Assembly (NCBI GenBank): GCA_045643185.1
Contig: JAZUKH010000262.1
Location: 1-22,899 of the forward strand
Direction: 5' to 3'
DNA: 22,899 bases
Source: RGIG464 sp045643185
GTDB taxonomy: Bacteria; Myxococcota_A; Bradymonadia; UBA4248
Shown here: one piece after another, positions 14,566-22,560 of the stretch
Layout: every line of letters begins with the position of its first letter
Numbering within the stretch: the stretch's first letter is position 1
The notes under the pieces: generated by a model
What the model was told of the DNA's origin: nothing
The model's input: only the letters and a program-made list of their open reading frames with translations
The model's database searches: none
Translations under genes and position numbers: made by a program

Positions 14566-15297
14566 ATGATCGTACGCATTAACCTGCATCCGGAACGAAA
14601 ATTCAAAGCCAAAGCGACGCCGTTTAAGACGGTCGGAATCGTTTTGGGGATCATTCTCCTCGTCGAGGTCATCGTTTGTGCCGTCGTTTATTCAAACCTG
14701 GATTCCGAAGTCAAACAACTTGCCAACCAGGAACGACAGCTCACTCACGAACGCGATGAGATCAAAACTCGTTTGGCCGATGTCGACAAAATTAAAAAGC
14801 AGATCGACGAGTTACGTAACCGTGAACTCACCTTTGCGAAACTCGCTGCACTCAGAACTGGACCGCAATACGTGATGAATGAAATGTCACGCATCTTGTC
14901 AAATCCTCGCGACGTCGTTGCCCGTAAAGCCGCGACCGAACAGGAATGGTCGCTGTCCTGGGATCCAGACAATATTATCATCAATAAATTCATTGATTCG
15001 GGAAACAACCAGATCGAGATCACGGGTGTCGCCCGTTCCATGGATGACATCAGTGAATTCTGGAAACGCATGAAAACAAGTCCGTTACTCAGAAATGTGC
15101 GACTTGGCGAGATCAAGGACAGCAAAGACAGTTCCTTGAATATCGTGACCCAGACGTTTTCATTCACCGCCGACGTCAATTTCAATTACCAGACTCAGGA
15201 TGGTCTTGCCCTCATCGACATGCTGACTGCAGAGGACAAAGAAAATGCTGAGGCACCCGCTGACGGTGCAGCAGAAGCTGCACCCGCGCAGCCGTAG
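14566..15297 (+). CDS. pilN: type IV pilus inner-membrane platform protein PilN
   Basis: 243 residues, somewhat longer than the usual 180-220. The start MIVRINLHPERK carries the I-N-L-x-P motif that docks into the PilM groove. One transmembrane helix (about 22-43), a coiled coil (about 44-90) and a periplasmic ferredoxin-like domain (about 130-225: IEITGVARSMDDISEFWKRM) follow. The Ala/Glu-rich tail (after about 226) is an extra. GAGAGG lies before ATG 14566. It forms heterodimers with PilO. Spacing to pilO is 11 bp. Confidence 0.95.
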   Translation: MIVRINLHPERKFKAKATPFKTVGIVLGIILLVEVIVCAVVYSNLDSEVKQLANQERQLTHERDEIKTRLADVDKIKKQIDELRNRELTFAKLAALRTGPQYVMNEMSRILSNPRDVVARKAATEQEWSLSWDPDNIIINKFIDSGNNQIEITGVARSMDDISEFWKRMKTSPLLRNVRLGEIKDSKDSSLNIVTQTFSFTADVNFNYQTQDGLALIDMLTAEDKENAEAPADGAAEAAPAQP

Positions 15298-15308
15298 GAG
15301 GACGTCAC

Positions 15309-15953
15309 ATGGCTAACGCACCCGCTAAAGCAGCCCCCAAACAACTCAACGCGTCAAGTCCGGAAGTCATCGTGATCATGCTCGTTCTGTTCATGATCAT
15401 CGTGCCTATCGCCTTCTACTTCGGATTTTATTCCGACCTTGCGACCAAACGCAACAACACGAAATCTCGTATCGTGACGCTTCAGAATGAGATCGTTCAG
15501 CTCAAAGAACAGGAAGCTCAGCTCGTTGAGATCCGCAAAGAAAAAGAACGTCTCGAATCGCGTCTGAACATATTACGCGCCAAGATTCCGTCGACAGCCG
15601 ACGAGCTCAACTACTTTTTGGACAGCGTCAACCTGCGCGCACGTTCCTCGCGCGTCAGCAAGTGGATCCTGTTCAAACAGGAAGGACTCATTCCTCACGG
15701 TGAGTATTCGGCACTGCCGATTCGTATGGAATTCGAAGCTACCTACGAAGCGACGATCCAGTTTTTCTGGGATCTGGCAACTATGGGCGACGGCATGAAG
15801 AATAACAGCCGCGAACAGATCATCAATATTCATGAAGTGCAGATCAACCGAACGAATAACGATAAAAAAGACGGTCTGACACTTCTCAAAGTCAACTGCG
15901 TCGCCGAGACCTACCTCTATACAGGCGCAACCGCAGCTGCAGGAGGGAATTAA
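15309..15953 (+). CDS. pilO: type IV pilus inner-membrane platform protein PilO
   Basis: 214 residues with the PilO layout: a short cytoplasmic N-terminus (Ala/Lys-rich), a transmembrane helix (about 19-40), a coiled coil (about 44-92: LQNEIVQLKEQEAQLVEIRK), and a periplasmic ferredoxin-like domain (LPIRMEFEATYEATIQFFWDLA and following). AGGAGG (15297-15302) overlaps the pilN stop region and is well placed for ATG 15309. It pairs with PilN and contacts PilP in the alignment complex. pilP starts 3 bp after the stop. Confidence 0.95.
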   Translation: MANAPAKAAPKQLNASSPEVIVIMLVLFMIIVPIAFYFGFYSDLATKRNNTKSRIVTLQNEIVQLKEQEAQLVEIRKEKERLESRLNILRAKIPSTADELNYFLDSVNLRARSSRVSKWILFKQEGLIPHGEYSALPIRMEFEATYEATIQFFWDLATMGDGMKNNSREQIINIHEVQINRTNNDKKDGLTLLKVNCVAETYLYTGATAAAGGN

Positions 15954-15956
15954 GCC

Positions 15957-16526
15957 ATGAAAATTTGGTCTAAACTAGCCCTCGCCGGTTTATGTCTCGG
16001 GGCATTCATGTTGACCAGTTGCGAACCGGACCCCGGTGTACCCGTCAAAACGGTTTCAAGCGCCTCCAAAACGCAAGCCAGAAAGTCGACGATCGACCGT
16101 GCCCAGCTGGAGATCGCAGACGGCAACTGGAAACCTGTCAAAAACTGGGAAATTCAGATCTCACCTCGCAATCCGTTCCGCGGATTTACAGATACCATGC
16201 TCGCCGAACTCGTTCAGCAACAACAAATGAAGGCGGAAGGCCTCGCCCCCGTCGAACAGTTGCCAGAACAGCTTTACAACGTCAAAGATTATACGCTCGT
16301 CGGCGTCATCACCGGCACCGCAGAGCCCAAGGCGTTCGTCATCGACCCGGCTGGCAACCGATTCGTCCTCAGACGCGGCTCGCTCATTGGCAACAACAAC
16401 GGCTCCGTCTCGAGCATTCGACGCGATGGCGTCGAAGTCTTCGAAATGGTTTCTGGCGAAGGCGTCTATACCGATATACCGCTTTACGAAAACAGTGATT
16501 CCGATATCAAGTTCACCCTGCAATAG
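15957..16526 (+). CDS. pilP: type IV pilus lipoprotein PilP
   Basis: 189 residues. The lipoprotein signal ends LTSC, giving lipidated Cys22. A flexible periplasmic linker carries the N-P-F motif (ISPRNPFRGF, about 66-75) that in PilP binds the PilN/PilO dimer. The C-terminal beta-sandwich (about 105-185: YTLVGVITGTAEPKAFVIDPAGNRF, then VLRRGSLIG) is the domain that contacts the PilQ N0 region. AGGAGG at 15941-15946, inside the end of pilO, serves ATG 15957. It bridges the inner-membrane platform and the secretin. Confidence 0.93.
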   Translation: MKIWSKLALAGLCLGAFMLTSCEPDPGVPVKTVSSASKTQARKSTIDRAQLEIADGNWKPVKNWEIQISPRNPFRGFTDTMLAELVQQQQMKAEGLAPVEQLPEQLYNVKDYTLVGVITGTAEPKAFVIDPAGNRFVLRRGSLIGNNNGSVSSIRRDGVEVFEMVSGEGVYTDIPLYENSDSDIKFTLQ

Positions 16527-16552
16527 AGATCGGTCATAAGGAGTACAAATAT

Positions 16553-19500
16553 ATGAAACGAACATCCAGTTTATCAAAGCGTCTGGCGCTTTTGAGTGTG
16601 GCGGTTTGTGCGTGTGGCTCTATTGCCTGGGATGCCGTCCCTCAACAGAGCGAAAATAGCGTGACCAGCCTCAATTACACCCAGGAAACGGATCGCACGC
16701 TCTTGGAGATCGGCGTGCAGAACGACCCGACGTTTTCAGTGTACACGCTGAGCAACCCGTCACGCGTCGTCGTCGAAATTCTTGATTGCGACACGAATTC
16801 CAAGATCAACCCGTTAACAGTCCGTAACGGCGTTATCGACACCGCCGCGTTGAGCGTGAGCAAGTCGAACGACTACCAGACGTGCCGCGTGATCATGTCG
16901 CTCGAAAAAGACGCCGACTACACCGTCGATTCGTCAACGGGGCGCATCGTGTTAGCCGTGAACGGCACGCCGACCCGTGGTGACGCCGTCCTCGACTCGT
17001 ACATCGCCAAAGCCAAATCAAGCGACGAAGCCCTTGCTCAGGCACAGAGCATCATCGCCCGTGAACAGGCCGCGCGCCAGGAAGCCGAACGCAATGCCCG
17101 CGCCGCAGCCGATCGCGCGAACGAAGCTGAACAACGCGCAAACGACGCGCTTGCCGACGCAAAAGCCGCTGAACAGCGCGCAAACCAGGCACTCGCCGAC
17201 GCAAAAGCTGCTCAGACCCGCGAACAAAACGCTGTCGATCAGCTCAACCTCGCGAAAGTCGATGCCCAGAACAAGATCGCTGCCGCGAACGCCGAAGCCA
17301 TGCAGGCTCGCGCCACAGCCCAGGCTCTCGAAAAAAGCGCCGCCAATTCAAACAGCGTCAGCGCCCGTGAACTCCAGGCTGCACGCGACCAGCTCGCAAA
17401 AGCCGAAGCCAAACTCGCGAACGCCCAAAACGAACTGACGCAACTCGACGTGGCTCGCAACGAAGCCATTCAACGCGCAAACACGGCTGAAAAACGCGCT
17501 GACCAGGCTTATGCAGACGCTACCAATGCAAATGCACGCGCCGTCGCCGCTGAAAAGCGCGCTGACCAGGCTTATGCAGACGCCACCAACGCAAACGCAC
17601 GCGCCGTCGCCGCTGAAAAGCGGGCAAACGAAGCCCTCGCGGATGCCAACGCGGCACTCATACGCGAACAGAACGCCGTTGCTCAACTCAACTCGGCCAA
17701 GAAAGACGCCCAGAACAAGATCGCTGCCGCGAATGCCGAAACCATGCAGGCTCGCGCCACAGCTCAGGCCCTCGAAAAAAGCGCCGCAAACTCCAACAGC
17801 GTCAGCGCTCGCGAACTCCAGGCCGCACGCGAACAACTCGCAAACGCCGAAGCCAAGCTCGCTCAGGCGCAAAACGACATGACGAAGCTCGACAAAGCCC
17901 GTAACGAAGCCATCGCTCGCGCAAACGCCGCTGAAAAACGGGCTGATCAGGCCTATGCCGAAGCCACAAGCGCCAATAACCGTGCAAATGCTGCCAATGA
18001 CCGCGCGACCGCCGCTGATCATCGCGCAAATGCCGCCAATGACCGCGCGACCGCCGCTGAAAAACGCGCCTCCGCCGCTATCGCCGAAGCCGATGCCGCC
18101 ATCGCTCGCGAACAAAACGCCGTTGCACAGCTCAACGCCGCTCAGATCGACGCTCAGAACCGCATCAACGCCGCTGTAAAAGACGCCGAAAATGCCCGCG
18201 CAGCCGAACGTCAGCTCGCTCAGGCTTCCGCATCCGATCGCTCCAAAAACGATTCAGAACTCAAACGCGTCCGTGAACAGCTCGCAAACGCTGAAAAAGA
18301 ACTCACGTTGGCTCAAAACGAAATGAAATCGCTCAACGCCGCAAAAGCTGAAGCGATCGAACGCGAACAAAAAGCCATCGCAAAACTCAACGACGCTCAG
18401 AACGACGCGCAAAAACGCATCGCCGCCGCGCAGATCGACGCTGAAAACGCACGTAAAGCCGAACGCGAACTCGCGAAAACCGCTGATAATAACAATACCG
18501 TGAATGCACGCGAACTCGCGAACGCTCGCGAACAACTCGCAAACGCCGAACGCGAACTCGCTCAGGCACAAAACGAAATGCGTCAGCTCAATGCCGCGAA
18601 ATCCGATGCACTCGCCCGCGAACAGCAGGCCATCGAACAACGCGACGCAGCAAACGCACGTGCAAACAACGCAGATCAGGCTTATGCCAACATCTACGCT
18701 CAAAACGAATCGCTTCGCGCTCAACTCGCTGATCAAGAAAGCGAGATGAAACGACTCGAAAACGAAGTGCAAAAAGCGGGGGCCGCCCGTCGTCAGATCA
18801 AAAAACTCGAAGAAGCTGCACTCACCGACTCTGAAGCCATCGCAAAACGCGACGCCCAGATCGAAGAACTTCAAAAACAAGTCAAAGCGGGACGAACGGC
18901 TCAAAAACAGCTCAAGACCCTCAAAGAAGAAAACGAACAGCTCCGCGCCGATGCAGCGGCAGCGGCTGTCACGCATCAAGCCCCCATCGACACCAACGTC
19001 GGTACCATTCAGACCGAATCTATGCAGGTCGCCACGACGGCGCCACTCGATCTCGGCATTCCCAACGCCAGTCTCAAAGACATCAAATTCTATGAAAATG
19101 GCGACAATATGCAGGTCGTCGTGAAACTCTCGTCCCCGGCCTCAAAAGTTGAAACCGTCGACATCGGCAATCAGAGAAGCGTCCTCCGCATCTCCGATGC
19201 CTCACTCCCCGACAACTTCAACAAAAAATACGACACGTCCGCCTTCAAAAAAGGCGTCCGCTTCGTCGATTCCACGACCAACGATGGCAACATCGAACTC
19301 ATCGCCCAGGCCACATCCCAGACCATCGACTCCGTCGAACAAAATGGCGATACCATCACGTGGAACATCAAAGCCATCCAGAATTCCTATGAATCCTACG
19401 CTGCACCGATCGACCGCCGCGTTGGCGCTATGGTCTCCGCTTCCGACAACGACGAAGATCTCGCCACAAACTACGGAAAACGCAAGACGCTCAACGATAC

Positions 19501-20833
19501 ACCTTTTGCTAAACGCAAAATCACCCTCGACATCCGCGACGGCGAAGTGACCGACCTTCTCCGACTCCTCTCAGATGAGATCAACGTCTCGATCGTCGTC
19601 AGCCCGGATGTCAAAGGGCGAGTGACTTTGTCGCTCAAGAGTGTCCCCTTGGATCAGGCGTTGGATATTATTCTGCGCATGAACGACCTCGGCATGAAAT
19701 ACGAAGGCAACATCATTTGGATCGCCAAAGCTGAAACCTTCCGCGCCGAAGAAGAACGTGCCCTCAAGGCGGCTGAAGTTCGCGAAAAACTCGAACCCCT
19801 TGAAGTTCGTCTCGTACCTGTTAATTATGCAACAGCCGACGATTTGAGCAGCAACATCAGCTCGCTGCTCTCAAGCCGTGGCTCCGTCAACATCGACAAG
19901 CGTACCAACACGCTCATCCTTAAAGACGTCGCGGCAAACCTCGACGCGGCTGAAATTCTCGTCAACAACCTCGACACCCAGACCCCGCAGATCCTCATCG
20001 AAGCCCGCATCGTGGAAACGCAGGCGAACTTCACCAAGGAAATCGGCGTTCAGTGGGGTGGTGATGGCATCGCCAGCGCTGCCACAGGCAACGCGACCGG
20101 TATCGTCTTCCCGTCCACGATCGGTATCGCCGGTGGCTCGACGAGTGACAACAACGCGGGTACCTCCGCAACACCGAACTTCGCAGTCAACCTTCCCGCT
20201 TCCGTCGGTACCGGCGCTGGTGGTGCGATCGGCTTCACGTTCGGCTCCGTCGGCGGCGCCATCAACCTCAACGTCCGTCTCTCCGCAATGGAAGAAAAGG
20301 GCTTCCTCAAGATCGTCTCAGCACCGCGCATCATGACGCTCGACAACATTCAAGCGAGCATCGAATCCGGCACAAGTATCCCGATCAGCGTCGTTTCAGC
20401 GGCTGGCGCTCAGACCGTCTTCTACGATGCAAAACTCAATCTCCAGGTCACGCCGCACGTCACACGCGATGGCAACGTCTACCTCAAAATCGATATCTCC
20501 AAGAACGAACCTGACTTCGGTAATACCGGCGCCTCCGGCGATCCTTCGATCATCCGTAAGGAAGCGCACACCGAATTGCTCATTCCCGATGGCGATACGA
20601 CCGTCATTGGTGGTATCTATACGCGAAATGCGTCTCAGTCCATGAGCTCCGTTCCGTTCTTTGGATCCATTCCATTCCTGGGTTACCTCTTCAGAAATAC
20701 CTCTGAAACCGATAACCGCACTGAACTCCTCATCTTCATCACGCCGCGCATCATCAACCGCGACGCATCTATCGCTGCCGCCGGTCCGGGCTCCTTCATT
20801 CCGCCCGAAGAAAAAGAAAGCAGCTCGAAGTAG
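16553..20833 (+). CDS. pilQ: type IV pilus secretin PilQ with a giant coiled-coil insert
   Basis: 1426 residues; many PilQ proteins are about 700-900. AAGGAG (16538-16543) precedes ATG 16553. A signal peptide (about 1-25) comes first. AMIN-like domain 1 follows (about 38-138, Cys79 and Cys111). Then comes an Ala/Glu/Gln/Arg/Asn-rich predicted coiled coil, about 152-805, with no Gly or Pro from 144 to 742. AMIN-like domain 2 is at about 836-940, and the secretin/TonB short N-terminal domain at about 988-1058 (ITLDIRDGEVTDLLRLLS). The N1 domain is about 1084-1150 and the secretin pore about 1147-1405, with VPFFGSIPFLGYLF near 1366-1380 and LLIFITPRII near the end. It forms the outer-membrane ring through which the pilus passes. 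AMIN domains bind peptidoglycan. The frame is intact. The secretin call is certain; the role of the coil is unknown. Confidence 0.98.
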   Translation: MKRTSSLSKRLALLSVAVCACGSIAWDAVPQQSENSVTSLNYTQETDRTLLEIGVQNDPTFSVYTLSNPSRVVVEILDCDTNSKINPLTVRNGVIDTAALSVSKSNDYQTCRVIMSLEKDADYTVDSSTGRIVLAVNGTPTRGDAVLDSYIAKAKSSDEALAQAQSIIAREQAARQEAERNARAAADRANEAEQRANDALADAKAAEQRANQALADAKAAQTREQNAVDQLNLAKVDAQNKIAAANAEAMQARATAQALEKSAANSNSVSARELQAARDQLAKAEAKLANAQNELTQLDVARNEAIQRANTAEKRADQAYADATNANARAVAAEKRADQAYADATNANARAVAAEKRANEALADANAALIREQNAVAQLNSAKKDAQNKIAAANAETMQARATAQALEKSAANSNSVSARELQAAREQLANAEAKLAQAQNDMTKLDKARNEAIARANAAEKRADQAYAEATSANNRANAANDRATAADHRANAANDRATAAEKRASAAIAEADAAIAREQNAVAQLNAAQIDAQNRINAAVKDAENARAAERQLAQASASDRSKNDSELKRVREQLANAEKELTLAQNEMKSLNAAKAEAIEREQKAIAKLNDAQNDAQKRIAAAQIDAENARKAERELAKTADNNNTVNARELANAREQLANAERELAQAQNEMRQLNAAKSDALAREQQAIEQRDAANARANNADQAYANIYAQNESLRAQLADQESEMKRLENEVQKAGAARRQIKKLEEAALTDSEAIAKRDAQIEELQKQVKAGRTAQKQLKTLKEENEQLRADAAAAAVTHQAPIDTNVGTIQTESMQVATTAPLDLGIPNASLKDIKFYENGDNMQVVVKLSSPASKVETVDIGNQRSVLRISDASLPDNFNKKYDTSAFKKGVRFVDSTTNDGNIELIAQATSQTIDSVEQNGDTITWNIKAIQNSYESYAAPIDRRVGAMVSASDNDEDLATNYGKRKTLNDTPFAKRKITLDIRDGEVTDLLRLLSDEINVSIVVSPDVKGRVTLSLKSVPLDQALDIILRMNDLGMKYEGNIIWIAKAETFRAEEERALKAAEVREKLEPLEVRLVPVNYATADDLSSNISSLLSSRGSVNIDKRTNTLILKDVAANLDAAEILVNNLDTQTPQILIEARIVETQANFTKEIGVQWGGDGIASAATGNATGIVFPSTIGIAGGSTSDNNAGTSATPNFAVNLPASVGTGAGGAIGFTFGSVGGAINLNVRLSAMEEKGFLKIVSAPRIMTLDNIQASIESGTSIPISVVSAAGAQTVFYDAKLNLQVTPHVTRDGNVYLKIDISKNEPDFGNTGASGDPSIIRKEAHTELLIPDGDTTVIGGIYTRNASQSMSSVPFFGSIPFLGYLFRNTSETDNRTELLIFITPRIINRDASIAAAGPGSFIPPEEKESSSK
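17219..18871 (+). repeat. five internal repeat blocks coding the PilQ coiled coil
   Basis: Blocks open with R-E-Q-x-A-x-x-Q/K-L/R at residues 223, 371, 519, 604 and 689 (nt 17219, 17663, 18107, 18362, 18617). Spacings are 148, 148, 85 and 85 residues. The 63-residue difference is an extra segment of nine heptads. Each spacing is a multiple of 7 plus 1. The first two blocks are also very similar at DNA level (compare about 17268-17400 with 17712-17844), which points to recent duplication. Confidence 0.85.
17495..17620 (+). repeat. 63-bp tandem duplication inside pilQ
   Basis: Two nearly identical 63-bp units (17495-17557 and 17558-17620) encode the 21-residue unit starting RADQAYADATNANARAVA. 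The few differences are synonymous. A diverged third unit follows. A 14-residue repeat (RANAANDRATAA..) occurs at about 17980-18060. Confidence 0.85.
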
Positions 20834-20853
20834 CGAAATAAGGAGACTTTTCT

Positions 20854-21609
20854 ATGAAAAATATTTTTAAATTATTGGCTCTGTCCGCCTGCCTCGCCTG
20901 CGCCACAACGGCCTGCGTCGAAGAAAACACCTCCGTCTCGCTGAATGGCGTCATTGACCCCTCCACGGATGGCTGCACGAGCGCCGACGGCGACCTCGCC
21001 TATATTTCCGCGCTCTACTACGATTCAAGCATCGTCACGGCCTACCATGGCTATGTCAACGTCGTAAACAATATGGGCACCGAATCCGTCTGGTCTTCAA
21101 GCGGCGGTTCCTCATCCTCCGGTTCGACCTTCGAAACCGATCTGCCCAACGTCAACACCATTTTCATCGACAAGGTCTACATCCGCTGCGTCTCGCTCGA
21201 CGATGACACCGACGCCTGTTCCGGCAAAGACATGTTCAAAGCCGATCTTTCGAGCGGCCCGATCGCGGCCGGCGGATCTGCCAACATCGGTTTCTCGATC
21301 TCGCCAAAAGATTTTGACTGGGGCAGCTTCACCAAAGCGACCATCAAACTCTCATTGCACTACCACGATTCTGGTGTACTCAACGGTCGTAACTACGAAA
21401 CGAGCCACGTCCTCCTCAACATCGAAGACCTCGCTGGCGCAGGCGTCTACGACGATTTCTTGAGTTCCTGCAACGGCGCTAAGCCCAAACCCCTCACCAG
21501 CTGCTCAACCTGGGGCCAGGACGCGCCTTCGAACGGCTTCGAATGCGACGAGAAATCCGAATCTAAATCCGATTCGGGCGACGATTCCGGCGATAAATCC
21601 GACATATAA
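20854..21609 (+). CDS. lipoprotein encoded directly after pilQ, function unknown
   Basis: 251 residues. The signal peptide ends TTAC, giving lipidated Cys21. AAGGAG (20840-20845) precedes ATG 20854, and the gap from pilQ is 20 bp, so it is almost certainly the last gene of the pil operon. The mature protein is beta-rich, with a Ser/Gly loop (SSSGGSSSSGS, near 82-92), several Cys (pairs near 111/121 and 210/217, for example) and an acidic Ser/Asp/Lys tail (KSDSGDDSGDKSD). No TPR motifs are seen, so it is not Tgl/PilF-like. A secretin-associated or pilus-associated outer-membrane lipoprotein is a reasonable guess from position only. A stem-loop at 21623 follows. Confidence 0.8.
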   Translation: MKNIFKLLALSACLACATTACVEENTSVSLNGVIDPSTDGCTSADGDLAYISALYYDSSIVTAYHGYVNVVNNMGTESVWSSSGGSSSSGSTFETDLPNVNTIFIDKVYIRCVSLDDDTDACSGKDMFKADLSSGPIAAGGSANIGFSISPKDFDWGSFTKATIKLSLHYHDSGVLNGRNYETSHVLLNIEDLAGAGVYDDFLSSCNGAKPKPLTSCSTWGQDAPSNGFECDEKSESKSDSGDDSGDKSDI

Positions 21610-21622
21610 TCCAAATCCTTCT

Positions 21623-21650
21623 GTAGAGGCGCGCACAAGCACGCCTCTAC
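21623..21650 (+). terminator. stem-loop at the end of the pil operon
   Basis: GTAGAGGCG (21623-21631) pairs with CGCCTCTAC (21642-21650) over a 10-nt loop, 13 bp past the last stop. C-rich rather than U-rich sequence follows, so it may be rho-assisted or only protect the 3' end. Confidence 0.45.
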
Positions 21651-21684
21651 CCCCGCGTAGAGCAACAAAATACCATTTGTTTGG

Positions 21685-21729
21685 ATAAAACCTGGTGATC
21701 TGATCCACTTTTTCGCATAAAACCAGGTG
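21685..21729. promoter_or_regulatory. two operator-like sites ATAAAACC(T/A)GGTG, 32 bp apart
   Basis: 13-bp copies at 21685-21697 and 21717-21729 differ only at the central base. Each core (ACC-T/A-GGT) is itself a palindrome. The 32-bp phasing puts both on one face of the helix. They lie 125-170 bp upstream of the outer-membrane protein gene at 21854. Confidence 0.5.
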
Positions 21730-21808
21730 CGTTATCCCCCAAAACGGTTTATTTAGGACTGATTTCGCATGTAGAAACATGCGACACGTAACACGTAGAG
21801 ACGTGCCT

Positions 21809-21825
21809 TGACACGTCACGTGTCA
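21809..21825. promoter_or_regulatory. 17-bp perfect palindrome TGACACGT-C-ACGTGTCA
   Basis: Eight-base arms around one central C, 28 bp before the start of the gene at 21854. A second palindrome, CACGT-AGAG-ACGTG (21792-21805), lies just upstream and contains the GTAGAGACG motif. Either a transcription-factor site or one of the dispersed repeats. Confidence 0.5.
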
Positions 21826-21853
21826 TGAATCAATTGACATTCTGGAGTTTAAG

Positions 21854-22540
21854 ATGATGAGATTCCCTATTAACATTTCTACAAAATTCATGATGCTTGT
21901 TTGCACCATCCTAATGACCATGACCGCCTTATTGGGCAATGCCTCTTCCGCCCAGGCTGGCGATTTGGAAATCATGTTCGGCAGCAACTTCCAATACTGG
22001 GTCACAGATCAATCCATTGCCTACGGGCTCGACGACGAAAATCATTATGATTACAACTTTTTAGGTTTTAATGCCTACATCTTGCCAGAATTTCGCGTCA
22101 ATGATTGGTTTGCCGTCGGTCTTGAGTTAGGCGCCGGGGCGCAATACACATCTACCAAACCCAAAGACCTAAAAGAAGACATCGTTGATGACATGTTCAA
22201 TTTCGATATTTTGGCGACATTCAGATTTATTAAAAAATTTGAACATATTGAACTTTGGGCAGAAATTGGCATAGGTACCGCGCTCAACTCAATCACAGAC
22301 GACTCTCTGATCTATTACAATAACGACTCGAATCAACCCTCCGAACGAACCAACTTTGCATTAAAAACCAGGCTCCGTCTCGGTTTCACAATTCTGTTCA
22401 CTCAACACTTTGGCATTGGTATCGATGCCTCCAGTGGCTTCGAATTTTACGATTGGGGTCCCACGCTTCAAACAACTGATAGCCACTTACAATACGCCAT
22501 TCCGGTCAACTCAGGGCTTCATTGCCTCATCCGATTCTAA
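21854..22540 (+). CDS. outer-membrane beta-barrel protein, function unknown
   Basis: 228 residues. GGAG (21844-21847) precedes ATG 21854; the next codon is also ATG. The signal peptide (about 1-35) ends AQA before Gly-Asp. The body alternates amphipathic strands and polar turns: FLGFNAYILPEFRVNDWFAVGLELGAG, FDILATFRFIKKFEHIELWAEIGIG, TRLRLGFTILFTQHFGIGIDASSGFEF. It ends in a C-terminal Phe (HCLIRF), the BAM recognition signature. Size suits an eight-stranded OmpA/OmpW-like barrel. Not obviously part of the pil operon; it has its own upstream palindromes. Codon use is slightly more AT-rich than in the pil genes. Confidence 0.75.
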   Translation: MMRFPINISTKFMMLVCTILMTMTALLGNASSAQAGDLEIMFGSNFQYWVTDQSIAYGLDDENHYDYNFLGFNAYILPEFRVNDWFAVGLELGAGAQYTSTKPKDLKEDIVDDMFNFDILATFRFIKKFEHIELWAEIGIGTALNSITDDSLIYYNNDSNQPSERTNFALKTRLRLGFTILFTQHFGIGIDASSGFEFYDWGPTLQTTDSHLQYAIPVNSGLHCLIRF

Positions 22541-22560
22541 CTCGTCATTTCAATACATAG

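Noticed and set aside
17348..18115. 255-residue minus-strand frame inside pilQ
   Set aside because: It is the antisense of the Ala-rich repeats, which makes long stop-free frames on the other strand. No ribosome-binding site and Gly/Cys/Phe-rich composition.
17219..18871. CRISPR-like repeat array
   Set aside because: The repeats are coding, have no unique spacers and keep one reading frame; they are coiled-coil repeats of PilQ.
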